Origin: JBBQXH01 sp963710975
GTDB taxonomy: Bacteria; Actinomycetota; Thermoleophilia; Gaiellales; Gaiellaceae
DNA: 64,000 nucleotides
Assembly (NCBI GenBank): GCA_963710975.1
Contig: CAVQCG010000005.1
Coordinates: 930,001-994,000, forward strand
Direction of reading: 5' to 3'
Of this stretch, positions 30,561 to 39,519 are shown piece by piece (position 1 is the stretch's first letter; the number at the start of each line of letters is the position of its first letter). The translations under genes were made by a program, and so were the position numbers. The notes beneath the pieces were generated by a model. It ran no database searches. It saw only the letters and a program-made list of their open reading frames with translations, and was not told where the DNA came from.

Positions 30561-31058
30561 GTGGATTTTCCGGCGCCTGCTCCTCAGCGGTTTGAGCGCA
30601 CCACCTCGGTCGAGCGGCCGTGGAAGAAGGCCGCCATCGTCACCGCCGCGATTGCAGCAGTCGAGCTCGTCGTCCTCGTCGTCGTTGCGCTCGCCTTCAT
30701 TGCGAAGCCGTTCGCAAACGATGCGGCCGAGGCGAAGTCAGCCGCGGTCGGAGAGCAGATCGCGGTTGCGTCCCGTCCGGATACACCGGTACTCGTCCTC
30801 AACGGCAACGGCGTCAGCGGCGCGGCCACCAAGGCTGCGAAGATCGTCCGCCGCCTCGACTACCCGGTCGTCCAGATCGGCGACGCGTCGCGGAAGAACT
30901 TCTCGCACACGGTCGTGATGTATCGCGAGGGCTCACGGGCTGCCGCGGTACGGCTCGCCCACGATCTCGATCTGTCGCCGAAGCGCGCGGTACCACTCGA
31001 CGGAATGCGCGACTCGGAGCTCATGGGCGCCGAGCTCGCTCTCGTCATCGGCGGCTGA
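30561..31058 (+). CDS. LytR_C domain membrane protein
   Basis: GTG at 30561 gives 165 residues. A short cytoplasmic N-terminus (DFPAPAPQRFERTTSVERPW) leads to one membrane helix (AAIVTAAIAAVELVVLVVVA). An extracellular LytR_C domain follows (PDTPVLVLNGNGVSGAATKA, VVQIGDASRKNFSHTVVMYR, GAELALVIGG). LytR_C domains usually sit after LytR-CpsA-Psr enzymes that attach glycans to peptidoglycan; this one lacks the catalytic LCP domain. A cell-wall role is inferred. It starts 16 bases after the epimerase stop and is probably co-transcribed with it. Confidence 0.8.
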   Translation: MDFPAPAPQRFERTTSVERPWKKAAIVTAAIAAVELVVLVVVALAFIAKPFANDAAEAKSAAVGEQIAVASRPDTPVLVLNGNGVSGAATKAAKIVRRLDYPVVQIGDASRKNFSHTVVMYREGSRAAAVRLAHDLDLSPKRAVPLDGMRDSELMGAELALVIGG

Positions 31059-31240
31059 AGCGCGGCGGCGGAGCGCCCGCGGGACGCCAGGCTCCTCGTG
31101 ACGCGGACGCACTGACTACGAGGTGGGTTGGAGGGCAGGAAAAATCCCTGCAAATCCCCTCCGTCCGACCCTCGCGCTACCTTCCGCAGTCCGCCTTTCG
31201 GCGCGTTGGCAAGAGGTAGTCTTTCGGGGAGGTTGTGACG

Positions 31241-33985
31241 ATGTCGGCCGTGGAACGGACAGAGAGGGCACCCCAGATCGATGAGTCGGCGCTGGTGAAC
31301 AGCGTCGTCGATCACGAGCGCGGCTGCGGCGTCAGCCGGTACTTCACCATCCCCGGTCGCGATCCGTTCGACGAGATCGAGTGGGAGATTCGCGACGCCT
31401 ACATCCCCGGAAAGGATGGGCCGGTCTTCGAGCAGAAGGGTGTCGAGTTCCCCAAGTTCTGGTCGCAGACTGCGACGAACATCGTGGCTCAGAAGTACTT
31501 CCGCGGCCGCATGGGCTCGCCCGAGCGCGAGTGGAGCGTCAAGCAGATGATCGGTCGCGTCGTCGATACGGCGACCGGTTGGGGCATCGAAGGTGGGTAT
31601 TTCGCCGGGGAGGACGAAGCCGAGACGTTCCGCGCCGAGTTGAAGGCGATCCTCGTCAATCAGCTCGCGTCGTTCAACTCACCGGTCTGGTTCAACGTCG
31701 GCTTCGAGGAGAAGCCGCAGTGCTCGGCCTGCTTCATCCTCTCGATCGACGACTCGATGGAGTCGATCCTCGACTGGATTCGTCGTGAGGGCATCATCTT
31801 CCGCGGCGGATCGGGCTCCGGCCTCAATCTGTCTCGCCTCCGCTCCTCGAAAGAGCAGCTCTCGAAGGGCGGCTACGCCTCGGGCCCCGTCAGCTTCATG
31901 CGTGGCGCCGATGCGTCCGCCGGCACCATCAAGTCAGGTGGCAAGACGCGGCGCGCAGCCAAGATGGTCGTCCTCGACGTCGACCACCCGGACGTCGAGG
32001 AGTTCATCTGGTGCAAGGCGAAGGAGGAGGAGAAGGCGCGGGTTCTCTCCGCCGCCGGGTACGACATGTCGCTCGACTCCCCGCACTGGGCGTCGATTCA
32101 GTATCAGAACGCGAACAACTCGGTCCGCGTCACCGACGCGTTCATGCAGTCGGCCGAAGCGGACACGGACTGGAACCTGACTGGTCGAACGGACGGGAGC
32201 GTCCTCGTGACCGTCAAGGCACGGGGCCTCCTACGTCAGATGGCCGAAGCCGCGTGGCAGTGTGCCGATCCAGGCATCCAGTACGACACCACGATCAACT
32301 CGTGGCATACCTGCCCGAATTCGGGGCGGATCAACGCATCGAATCCGTGCTCCGAGTACATGCACCTCGACGACTCCGCGTGCAACCTGGCATCGCTGAA
32401 CCTGATGAAGTTCCGCCGGGAGGACGGCGAGCTGGACGTCGAGGCCTTCGGTCACGCGTGTGACACGGTCTTCCTCGCGCAGGAGATTCTCGTCGGCTAC
32501 TCGAGCTACCCGACGCCAGAGATCGAGCACAACGCGCGCGCCTACCGTCAGCTTGGCCTCGGCTACGCGAACCTCGGCGCGCTCTTGATGGCGCGCGGGC
32601 TCCCCTACGACTCCGATGAAGGCCGTGCCTACGCGGCCGCCATCACCGCCCTCATGACCGGCCGCGGATACCGGAAGTCGGCCGAGGTCGCTTCCCGCAT
32701 GGGCCCGTTCGCCGGCTACCGGCCGAACGCGGCAGCCATGCTCGGCGTCATCGCGAAGCATCGGGCGGCCGTCGGCAACATCGAGAACGCCCACTCCGTC
32801 CCCGCCGACCTGCTGTCCGCCGCACGCCAGGCCTGGGACGATTCCCTCGACCTCGGCGAGGTGCACGGCTTCCGCAACGCGCAGGCGACCGTGCTCGCAC
32901 CGACGGGCACGATCAGCTTCATGATGGATTGCGACACGACGGGCGTCGAGCCGGACTTCTCGCTCGTCAAGTCGAAGAAGCTCGTTGGCGGCGGTGAGAT
33001 CACGATCGTCAACAAGACCGTGCCGATGGCGCTCGAGAAGCTCGGCTACGCACCGGCCGAGACGGACCAGGTCATCGCGTTCATCGACGAGCGGAACACG
33101 ATCGTCGGTGCGCCGTACGTGAAGACGGAGCACTATCCGGTGTTCGACTGCGCCATCGGCGAGCGTGCGATCCACTACATGGGGCACGTCAAGATGATGG
33201 GCGCGGTTCAGCCCTTCATCTCGGGTGCGATCTCGAAGACCGTCAACCTGCCGGAGCAGACCGACGTCGACGAGGTCTCGCAACTCCTACTCGACGCCTG
33301 GAAGCTCGGCGTCAAGGCGATCGCGATCTACCGCGACAACTGCAAGGTCGCCCAGCCGCTCTCCGGAAAGGGCGACGGGAGCGCGGTTGCTCTGCTGGCG
33401 AAGCCGCGCCGTCGGCGCCTGCCGGATGACCGCACCGAGGTCGGGCGGAAGTTCCGGGTCGGTGACTACGAGGGCTACATCCACGTCGGGCTGTTCGAAG
33501 ACGGCACCGCAGGCGATGTGTTCGTCGACATCGCAAAGGAAGGCACGACTCTGGCCGGCCTCATGAACTCGTTCATGATCTCGGTCTCTCTCGGGCTCCA
33601 GTACGGCGTCCCGCTCGAGGTCTACGTCTCGAAGTTCAGCCACATGCGGTTCGAGCCGTCGGGTGCGACGAACGACGAGGACATCCGGATCGCGAAGTCG
33701 CTCGTCGACTACATCTTCCGGTGGCTCGGCAAGAAGTTCCTCGATACGGAGACCCAGCAGGAGCTCGGCATCATGAGTCCCGAGGTGAAGGCCCGTCTGG
33801 CGGAGGCGCACGACATGCTCGAGAACGGCGGCTCGCTGCCGCAGCCAACGATCTCACCTGGGCAGACAGCGCTCTTCAACGCCTGGGAGGATGCAGTCGA
33901 ATGCTCGAAGTGCGGCGGCCGGATGGTCAGGACTGGCTCGTGCTACACCTGCCGCGACTGCGGTCAGAACACCGGCTGCAGCTAG
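31241..33985 (+). CDS. nrdJ: vitamin B12-dependent ribonucleoside-diphosphate reductase (class II)
   Basis: The enzyme makes deoxyribonucleotides using adenosylcobalamin, without needing oxygen. GGGGAGG at 31226-31232 favours ATG at 31241 over GTG at 31235; the product is 914 residues. Landmarks are FNSPVWFNVGFEEKPQCSAC near residue 140, GGSGSGLNLSRLRSSKEQLS, NPCSEYMHLDDSACNLASLN near residues 365-384 (catalytic-site signature of class II enzymes) and APTGTISFMMDCDTTGVEPD. The C-terminus CSKCGGRMVRTGSCYTCRDC is the zinc-ribbon tail with redox cysteines. The 180 bases upstream show no cobalamin riboswitch or clear NrdR box. A strong terminator follows at 34008. Confidence 0.97.
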   Translation: MSAVERTERAPQIDESALVNSVVDHERGCGVSRYFTIPGRDPFDEIEWEIRDAYIPGKDGPVFEQKGVEFPKFWSQTATNIVAQKYFRGRMGSPEREWSVKQMIGRVVDTATGWGIEGGYFAGEDEAETFRAELKAILVNQLASFNSPVWFNVGFEEKPQCSACFILSIDDSMESILDWIRREGIIFRGGSGSGLNLSRLRSSKEQLSKGGYASGPVSFMRGADASAGTIKSGGKTRRAAKMVVLDVDHPDVEEFIWCKAKEEEKARVLSAAGYDMSLDSPHWASIQYQNANNSVRVTDAFMQSAEADTDWNLTGRTDGSVLVTVKARGLLRQMAEAAWQCADPGIQYDTTINSWHTCPNSGRINASNPCSEYMHLDDSACNLASLNLMKFRREDGELDVEAFGHACDTVFLAQEILVGYSSYPTPEIEHNARAYRQLGLGYANLGALLMARGLPYDSDEGRAYAAAITALMTGRGYRKSAEVASRMGPFAGYRPNAAAMLGVIAKHRAAVGNIENAHSVPADLLSAARQAWDDSLDLGEVHGFRNAQATVLAPTGTISFMMDCDTTGVEPDFSLVKSKKLVGGGEITIVNKTVPMALEKLGYAPAETDQVIAFIDERNTIVGAPYVKTEHYPVFDCAIGERAIHYMGHVKMMGAVQPFISGAISKTVNLPEQTDVDEVSQLLLDAWKLGVKAIAIYRDNCKVAQPLSGKGDGSAVALLAKPRRRRLPDDRTEVGRKFRVGDYEGYIHVGLFEDGTAGDVFVDIAKEGTTLAGLMNSFMISVSLGLQYGVPLEVYVSKFSHMRFEPSGATNDEDIRIAKSLVDYIFRWLGKKFLDTETQQELGIMSPEVKARLAEAHDMLENGGSLPQPTISPGQTALFNAWEDAVECSKCGGRMVRTGSCYTCRDCGQNTGCS

Positions 33986-34007
33986 CAGAACGGACTCAGG
34001 ACCGAAC

Positions 34008-34041
34008 ACGCGAGAGCCGCTCGAGAGGGCGGCTCTCGCGT
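34008..34041. terminator. bidirectional hairpin terminator after nrdJ
   Basis: ACGCGAGAGCCGC at 34008-34020 pairs perfectly with its complement at 34029-34041 across an eight-base loop. This 13-bp stem lies between nrdJ (plus) and the convergent DUF3303 gene (minus) and could end transcripts from both sides. No T-run follows, as is common in high-GC actinobacteria. Confidence 0.8.
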
Positions 34042-34056
34042 CTCGGGCGGCGTTCG

Positions 34057-34344
34057 TCAGCCGACGGAGTCCACCCAGGCGTTGGTCTTCATGAAGATCG
34101 GCACGGCTTCCTGGATGGGGACCGTGGGAGTGACCTCGAACTCGAAGAACTGGAGCCACGGAGCGATTCCCTCCACGACGCTCGCGGCCGAGTCGGCCTC
34201 GATCACCGCGAGCCCGCCTCCGGTGGCGAGCGCGAAGTGGTGGACGAATGTGAAGGGCGGATCCCAGTTCGTGAAGAGCTCGAGACTCCGCGTTGCGCTC
34301 TCGTGGGACGGGTTTCGCTCCTTGTAGATCACACCGAACTGCAT
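34057..34344 (-). CDS. DUF3303-family protein
   Basis: ATG at 34344 follows GGAAGGAG and gives 95 residues: MQFGVIYKERNPSHESATRS, FVHHFALATGGGLAVIEADS, APWLQFFEFEVTPTVPIQEA. The small alpha/beta fold with WLQFFEFEVTPTV is typical of DUF3303, related in shape to dimeric ferredoxin-like monooxygenases. Function is unknown. It is transcribed divergently from the HNH nuclease gene. Confidence 0.75.
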   Translation of the reverse strand: MQFGVIYKERNPSHESATRSLELFTNWDPPFTFVHHFALATGGGLAVIEADSAASVVEGIAPWLQFFEFEVTPTVPIQEAVPIFMKTNAWVDSVG

Positions 34345-34396
34345 CAAGGCTCCTTCCTGTCGAACCGCAGAGAACCGCACGATTCTACTGCTGCGC

Positions 34397-35317
34397 TTGC
34401 AGCCATACAATCGCCGGATCGACCAGGACGCTGAGCTCCGGAACGCATGCTTCCTCGCACTCGATGCGCTTCGGGCGCAGCTGGGCGACGACCTCCCGTA
34501 CAAGGACGGGCTCGACCGACGCTTCCAGTTCCGAGGCCGTCTCATTCCGTTCCTCAACTATCAGAAAGGGATCTACCGGGCCGCCGCCCAGGGAGGCCCG
34601 GCTGCACTCTCGATCATGACCTCTGTGAGGTCACCCTATGACGACGAAGCAACGCCCGGGGGCCTGCTGTATGCGTATCGGGATGGTCCCGTCGACCAGC
34701 CGGACAACCGCGCCCTCCTGGCGGCCTGGGAAACTCAGGTACCGCTCGTCTACTTCGTCGGCGTAAGGCCTGGCTGGTACCAACCCATCTACCCCGCCTT
34801 CGTGATGGAAGATCACCGTGCCGAGCGCCAGGTGCTCGTTTCGGGAGGGATTGTCGACGAGTTCGGCCCCGAGCGACTCTACGTTCGCCCCGCCGACGAA
34901 CTCGAACGGCGATATGTCACCCGCGAAGTCAGAAGTCGGCTGCACCAGGCTCGTTTCCGCTGGAGCGTGTTGCCCGCCTATCGCGAGCAGTGCGCGATCT
35001 GCCGGCTGAAGGAAGTTCGACTCCTCGACGCAGCACACATCGTCGAGGACAGCGACCCCGCCGGGAGCGCCTCGATCCAGAACGGCCTCAGTCTGTGCAC
35101 GATCCATCACCGCGCGTTCGACCAGAACCTCGTCGGAGTCGACCCGCGACACACGGTGCACGTCTCCCGACGGTTGCGCGAGGAGGAAGACGGACCGATG
35201 CTCGACCTCCTCAAGGGCTTCCACGGCGAACGGATCGTGATCCCCTCGAGCCCGAGCCGCCGTCCCGATCCCGACCGTCTCGAGCATCGCTTCGAGCGAT
35301 TCCTCGACCGAGCATAG
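34397..35317 (+). CDS. HNH endonuclease, restriction-like, without a partner methyltransferase
   Basis: TTG at 34397 gives 306 residues. The N-terminal half (DLPYKDGLDRRFQFRGRLIP, FLNYQKGIYRAA, LLYAYRDGP, WYQPIYPAFVMEDH) resembles the DNA-recognition part of HNH restriction enzymes. The C-terminal nuclease has CAICRLKEVRLLDAAHIVED, NGLSLCTIHHRAFDQNLVGV: two zinc cysteines, the AAHI histidine, the N of NGL and the final HH. It is predicted to cut DNA. No methyltransferase lies nearby, so it either tolerates host DNA or cuts modified DNA. The next gene (cupin) starts 10 bases downstream. Confidence 0.8.
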   Translation: MQPYNRRIDQDAELRNACFLALDALRAQLGDDLPYKDGLDRRFQFRGRLIPFLNYQKGIYRAAAQGGPAALSIMTSVRSPYDDEATPGGLLYAYRDGPVDQPDNRALLAAWETQVPLVYFVGVRPGWYQPIYPAFVMEDHRAERQVLVSGGIVDEFGPERLYVRPADELERRYVTREVRSRLHQARFRWSVLPAYREQCAICRLKEVRLLDAAHIVEDSDPAGSASIQNGLSLCTIHHRAFDQNLVGVDPRHTVHVSRRLREEEDGPMLDLLKGFHGERIVIPSSPSRRPDPDRLEHRFERFLDRA

Positions 35318-35326
35318 GAGGAGCAG

Positions 35327-35713
35327 ATGGGATACACGGTGATCCGGCCCGAGGATCGGCACTTCGCCAAGCCGAGCTGGCGGCCTGAAGAACAGGTACG
35401 CACACTCGTCGAGCTTCCGCTCCATGCGAGCATGCGCCATTCCCGCGCGAACCTCTGGAAGTACCCCCCTGGTGCAGCCGGTCGCCGGCACATCCAGCTC
35501 GCCCAGGAGGAGGTGTTCGTCGTGCTCGAAGGGACATTCGCGATGCTCCTCGGCGACCCGCCGGAGCGCCACGAGCTCCCGACCGGAAGCATGGTCGTCG
35601 TCGAGCCGGGCACCCCGCTCAAGCTGATGAACGAGACCGGGCGGGAAGGGCTCGTGTTCGTCTACGGTGCCCCTGCCGATCGTCGCGCGGAGATTCTCGA
35701 GGAAACGCCATGA
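35327..35713 (+). CDS. cupin-domain protein
   Basis: ATG at 35327 follows AGGAGGAGC and gives 128 residues. The cupin barrel is seen in WKYPPGAAGRRHIQLAQEEV and FVVLEGTFAMLLGD (motif 1), then LPTGSMVVVEPGTPLKLMNE (motif 2). The usual metal ligands HxH...E are partly kept (RRHIQLAQEEVFVVLEG), so metal binding is uncertain. Ligand unknown. It overlaps the following gene by four bases. Confidence 0.8.
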   Translation: MGYTVIRPEDRHFAKPSWRPEEQVRTLVELPLHASMRHSRANLWKYPPGAAGRRHIQLAQEEVFVVLEGTFAMLLGDPPERHELPTGSMVVVEPGTPLKLMNETGREGLVFVYGAPADRRAEILEETP

Positions 35714-36009
35714 TTGCCCGAACCTGGCGTGGCTGGACAGCGACGAAGGACGCTGACGCGTACGTCGAGTACCTTCGAGAGACGGGCTTGCGAGAGTACC
35801 GCGCAACGACGGGGAACCGTGCCGCGTACATCCTCAGGCGAGTCGAGGATGATCGAACCGAGTTCGTGACGCTCACGTTCTGGAGCTCCCTCGACGCGGT
35901 CCGCGGGTTCGCAGGAGACGAGATCGACCGCGCCGTCTTCTATCCGGAGGACGACCGGTTTCTGATCGAACGCGACTACACGTGCACCCACTACGAGCTG
36001 TTCGAGTGA
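35710..36009 (+). CDS. small antibiotic-biosynthesis-monooxygenase-like protein
   Basis: The 99-residue product begins MIARTWRGWTATKDADAYVE and continues RAAYILRRVEDDRTEFVTLT and FWSSLDAVRGFAGDEIDRAV, ending YTCTHYELFE. This is the dimeric alpha-beta barrel pattern of ABM-type proteins. Its ATG overlaps the cupin stop (ATGA), so the two are coupled and probably act together. No substrate can be inferred. Confidence 0.75.
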   Translation: MIARTWRGWTATKDADAYVEYLRETGLREYRATTGNRAAYILRRVEDDRTEFVTLTFWSSLDAVRGFAGDEIDRAVFYPEDDRFLIERDYTCTHYELFE

Positions 36010-36028
36010 TCCGCGGCGCGGCGGGCGG

Positions 36029-36463
36029 CTACCGAACGCGGCTGGCGATCGCACGGGACGTCAGCGCACCGTCGGTCCAGCGGTAGGCAAGCGTGTCGCG
36101 GTCGAGGACCCTGAGCGTGACGCGACCGAGACCTTTGCACGTCGCGCTTGCTCCGGACGTGATTCTCTCGGAGAAGACGAAGGTCGTCCCCGGACTGTAG
36201 AGGAAGGCCCAGCGACCGGAGCAACCGCCGAGACCCGAGTAGCGGACGCGGCCCTGGAGCGAGGACGAGCCCGGCCTGGAGATCCGGAACGTCACAGTAC
36301 CCGCCTCATGTCCGAGCTGGTGAAGCGTTCCGCGCCAGGTGCCCACGAGCTCGGATCTCGGAGACGCCTCGGCGACCGGGGCGGCGATCGCAACGCCGAG
36401 TAGTACGACCGCGAGGATGATTCCGAGTCTTCCAGCCACTGACCGGTCTTGTCTTCGGCACAA
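36029..36463 (-). CDS. secreted small protein of unknown function
   Basis: The 144-residue product starts with a basic stretch and hydrophobic segment (GRLGIILAVVLLGVAIAAPV) ending AEAS, a clear signal peptide. The mature part (SELVGTWRGTLHQLGHEAGT, VRYSGLGGCSGRWAFLYSPG, ITSGASATCKGLGRVTLRVL) is beta-rich with two cysteines that may pair outside the cell. No family is recognised. It follows the sigma factor gene by 24 bases on the same strand, so it may be a target of, or be co-transcribed with, that sigma factor. Confidence 0.7.
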   Translation of the reverse strand: MCRRQDRSVAGRLGIILAVVLLGVAIAAPVAEASPRSELVGTWRGTLHQLGHEAGTVTFRISRPGSSSLQGRVRYSGLGGCSGRWAFLYSPGTTFVFSERITSGASATCKGLGRVTLRVLDRDTLAYRWTDGALTSRAIASRVR

Positions 36464-36487
36464 TCGAGTCGAGCGACGATCCCCCGT

Positions 36488-37702
36488 TCAGGAATGGACG
36501 GAGAGCTCACCCAGGCGCCGAGCGAGGAACGCGCGCTCCGAGGGCGTTGGCGCGAGCTCGAGAGCCCGAGCGTACGCCTCGGCCGACTCGCGCTCACGAC
36601 CGAGCCTCCGAAGGAGGTCGGCTCGGGCCGAATGAGCCAGGTGATACGCCTCGAGTTCTCGCGCAAGCGCATCCATGCGCCGCAACCCGGCTTCTGGCCC
36701 TTCGGCCATGGCGATCGCGACTGCCCGGTTCAGCTCGACCACGGAGGAGGGAACCAGCTCGGCAAGGCGATCGAAGAGCACGACGATCAACCGCCAATCG
36801 GTGTCCTCCACGCTCGGGCCCTGGGCGTGCACCGAGGCGATCGCCGCCTGGAGCTGGTAGGGGCCGATGCTCTGTAGCGCGATCCCGCGCTCGAGGAACG
36901 CCTGACCCTCCCGAATCTGGTCGTGGTTCCAACGCGATCGATCCTGATCCTCGAGAAGAACGATGTCACCGTGTGAATCGACTCGGGCCTCGCGCCGGGA
37001 ATCCTGCAGCAACATCAGTGCGAGCAGGCCGAAGACCTCGGCCTCGTCGGGCATGAGTATCGCGAGCACACGCCCGAGCCGGATCGCCTCACCACAGAGC
37101 TCCTGGCGGCGTTCAGGGTTCGAGTACCCCTCGTTGAAGATGAGGTAGACGATCGCGAGAACCGCCGAGAGCCGCTCGGGAAGTGCGTGGTCGGGCGGGA
37201 CCCGGATGGGAATCCCCGCATCACGGATCTTTCGCTTTGCCCGGACCAGCCGCTGGGCCATCGTCGGCTCCGGCGTGAGGAACGCGCGGGCGATCTCGGG
37301 CGTCGTGAGGCCTCCGACCAGCCGGAGAGTGAGAGCGACCCTTGCCTCCTCGGAGAGCGCCGGATGGCAGCACGTGAAGATGAGGCTGAGTCGCTCGTCG
37401 GGTACGGCCGTCACGTCACCCTCCTCGTCCGGGGGTGGCCGGAGCTCCTCGAGCCGCCCGAGCAACTCCGTCTTTCGTGCGAGAACCCGCTCGCGGCGGA
37501 TGCGATCGACCGCCCGGTTGCGTGCGGTGGTGATGATCCAGGCACCGGGGTTGTCGGGCTCGCCGTCTCTCGGCCACCGCTCGACAGCGACGGTGAAGGC
37601 GTCCTGCACCGCGTCCTCGGCGAGATCGAGATCCCCGAGGACGCGGGCAAGAATCGCGATCGCGCGTCCCCATTCCGCGCGAAAGACCTCCTCGACGTTC
37701 AG
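36488..37702 (-). CDS. ECF-family RNA polymerase sigma factor with long C-terminal extension (ECF42-like)
   Basis: Sigma region 2 is seen in [40 protein letters not shown] and [20 protein letters not shown]. Region 4 is [20 protein letters not shown] and [24 protein letters not shown]-like C-terminal half of about 200 residues follows ([54 protein letters not shown]). The layout and the adjoining YCII/DGPF gene fit the ECF42 group. Homology begins at [12 protein letters not shown] overlapping the upstream stop (CTGA, 37699-37702) is the simplest start; ATG at 37780 or GTG at 37768 would add residues overlapping the YCII gene. Confidence 0.85.
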   Translation of the reverse strand: MNVEEVFRAEWGRAIAILARVLGDLDLAEDAVQDAFTVAVERWPRDGEPDNPGAWIITTARNRAVDRIRRERVLARKTELLGRLEELRPPPDEEGDVTAVPDERLSLIFTCCHPALSEEARVALTLRLVGGLTTPEIARAFLTPEPTMAQRLVRAKRKIRDAGIPIRVPPDHALPERLSAVLAIVYLIFNEGYSNPERRQELCGEAIRLGRVLAILMPDEAEVFGLLALMLLQDSRREARVDSHGDIVLLEDQDRSRWNHDQIREGQAFLERGIALQSIGPYQLQAAIASVHAQGPSVEDTDWRLIVVLFDRLAELVPSSVVELNRAVAIAMAEGPEAGLRRMDALARELEAYHLAHSARADLLRRLGRERESAEAYARALELAPTPSERAFLARRLGELSVHS

Positions 37703-38052
37703 CGGGCCGGCTCCGGCATCAGCATCAACGGCCTGACCTCGATCGAGCCTGTGCGCGCGCCCGGGCACTTGGCCGCCCATTCGAGCGCCTCATCGAGACT
37801 CTCGACGTCGATCACGTAGTAGCCTCCGAGGAGCTCCTTCGTCTCCGCAAACGGCCCGTCGGTCGTCAACACTCGGCCGTCGCGGTCACGCACGGTCGTC
37901 GCGGTTGCGGGCGCTTGGAGCGCATTGCCGCCGACCATGGCCCCCGCTTCCGCCAGCTCCTGGGAGTAGGCAACGTACTCGGCCATGAGCTCTCCCGTCC
38001 CGTACTGTTCGAGCGTTTCGGGCGGGTCGTTGATGAGCAGGATGTACTGCAC
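37699..38052 (-). CDS. YCII/DGPF-domain protein
   Basis: GTG at 38052 follows AAAGGAG and gives 117 residues: [40 protein letters not shown] and [30 protein letters not shown] is the DGPF signature. Proteins of this family are encoded beside ECF42 sigma factors in many bacteria; their biochemical role is unsettled. The stop overlaps the proposed sigma start, which implies coupled translation. Confidence 0.9.
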   Translation of the reverse strand: MQYILLINDPPETLEQYGTGELMAEYVAYSQELAEAGAMVGGNALQAPATATTVRDRDGRVLTTDGPFAETKELLGGYYVIDVESLDEALEWAAKCPGARTGSIEVRPLMLMPEPAR

Positions 38053-38126
38053 GTTCGCTCCTTTCGTCGGTTGCACGAGTACGACGAACGGGCACTCGTC
38101 AAATCGACACTCCGATGAATCTCGAG

Positions 38127-38369
38127 TTACGCCTTCGAGTCTGCCTGACGCCGGACGACCGACAGCCCCCACGCCGCTCCGCTTGCGAAGAGTGCGTCGG
38201 GGTCGACCTCACCGAGCCAACCTATGAAGTGGCGTTCAGGGTCATCGGCAGTGCTCCCGTAGACAGCAGAGCGCTCGACGACCGCCTCGACGCCGGCGTC
38301 ACGCTCGGCGCGCTCGAGTTCCGCGAAGCGCTCCTCGGCCGCGGGGCCTTCCGCATACCCCTTGCCCAT
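38127..38369 (-). CDS. small hypothetical protein, 80 aa
   Basis: The product MGKGYAEGPAAEERFAELER through LSVVRRQADSKA is hydrophilic, with an acidic helical first half and FIGWLGEVDPDALFASGAAW near the end. The ATG lies 30 bases from the divergent isochorismatase-like gene. Codon use fits a real gene, but no family is known to me and expression is unproven. Confidence 0.5.
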   Translation of the reverse strand: MGKGYAEGPAAEERFAELERAERDAGVEAVVERSAVYGSTADDPERHFIGWLGEVDPDALFASGAAWGLSVVRRQADSKA

Positions 38370-38398
38370 GAGGAGAGGCTAGCGGTAGTGTCGTGACT

Positions 38399-38959
38399 AT
38401 GGAGAAACCCGCAGTTCTGATGATCGACGTCCAGCGCGAGTACTTCACGCGCGAGAGCCCCCTCTGGATCCCGGACGGAGAGCCCGTGATGGGGCGCCTC
38501 AGTGAGCTCCTCGGTGACCTACGCCGCACGGGTGGCGACGTGATCCACGTCCAGCATCACGAAGACGCCACATCCGAGGTCTTCGCGACCGGTACGTCGC
38601 ACGTCGAGACGATGGAGGAAGTCGCCGCCACGGGCGACGAGCCTCTGATCGTGAAGCATCTGCCCGGTGCGTTCGACGGGACGAACCTCGACGAGCTGCT
38701 TCGCGAGCGAGGGACCCGGACTGTCGTCATCGGTGGGTTCATGACGCACATGTGCTGCGACACGACGGCCCGAGAGGCACAGGCACGCGGCTTCGACGTC
38801 GTGTTCCTGACAGATGGGACCGCGACCCGCGATCTCGAGGGACCGAGCGGCAAGACGATCCCGCACGCCTTGATTCACGAGGCAACGCTTGCGGCTCAGG
38901 CCGACGGCTTCTCGACGCTCATGGACGTTGCGTCAGTCCGAGCGGCGCTCGGCAGCTAA
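38399..38959 (+). CDS. isochorismatase-like cysteine hydrolase
   Basis: This 186-residue protein has the Rossmann-like fold of the family: [20 protein letters not shown] carries the catalytic aspartate. [20 protein letters not shown] holds the lysine, and [20 protein letters not shown] holds the nucleophilic cysteine in the usual THMCC position. Members hydrolyse amides or isochorismate; the substrate here is unknown. ATG at 38399 is preferred to the GTG six bases earlier. The stop overlaps the convergent hisIE stop by four bases. Confidence 0.85.
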   Translation: MEKPAVLMIDVQREYFTRESPLWIPDGEPVMGRLSELLGDLRRTGGDVIHVQHHEDATSEVFATGTSHVETMEEVAATGDEPLIVKHLPGAFDGTNLDELLRERGTRTVVIGGFMTHMCCDTTAREAQARGFDVVFLTDGTATRDLEGPSGKTIPHALIHEATLAAQADGFSTLMDVASVRAALGS

Positions 38960-39519
38960 CCCGCCGCGTCGGCCTCGGAGGCGCGCCGGCTGAGCTCGTC
39001 CTCGACCGCGGCCGGATCGAGACCTCGCGCCGCGAGAACGACGTAGCTGGCAAACCAGAGGTCGGCGAGCTCCGAGATGACGCGCTCGTCGCTCTCGCCG
39101 ACGACCGCGAGCGCGGCCTCGACACCCTCCTCGCCGAGCTTCTGTGCACATGCTCCGGGGCCTCGAGCGAGGAGGCCGGCGACATATGAGCCCTCCGGGC
39201 GCTCACTCGCACGCGCGGCGACGCGCCGCCAGAGCCAGGGGGCGAAGCACGACAGCGATCCCGTGTGGCACGCCGGTCCGGCTGGACGGACACGCAGAAG
39301 GATCGCGTCGCCGTCGCAGTCGTCGCGAAGCTCCTCGACGGCGAGGGTGTTCCCGGACGTCTCACCCTTGTGCCAGAGTTGACGGCGCGAGCGGCTCCAG
39401 AAATGCGCCTCGCCCGTTTCCTTCGTTCGGCGAAGCGCCTCGTCATCCATCCACGCGAGCATGAGGACGCGATTCGTCTCCGCATCCTGGACGATTGCGG
39501 CTCGGAGATCAGGCTGCAT
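38956..39519 (-). CDS. hisIE: bifunctional phosphoribosyl-AMP cyclohydrolase / phosphoribosyl-ATP pyrophosphatase
   Basis: The HisI half ([40 protein letters not shown] as in [12 protein letters not shown]) opens the purine ring, with metal ligands in [12 protein letters not shown] and ACHTGS. The HisE half ([57 protein letters not shown]) removes pyrophosphate. Together they perform steps 2 and 3 of histidine synthesis. ATG at 39519 overlaps the hisF stop by 11 bases. It is last in the minus-strand his run. Confidence 0.93.
   Translation of the reverse strand: MQPDLRAAIVQDAETNRVLMLAWMDDEALRRTKETGEAHFWSRSRRQLWHKGETSGNTLAVEELRDDCDGDAILLRVRPAGPACHTGSLSCFAPWLWRRVAARASERPEGSYVAGLLARGPGACAQKLGEEGVEAALAVVGESDERVISELADLWFASYVVLAARGLDPAAVEDELSRRASEADAAG

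Noticed and set aside
31059..31240. Cobalamin riboswitch or NrdR boxes before nrdJ
   Set aside because: Neither the B12-box pattern nor paired NrdR boxes could be found in the 180-base leader.
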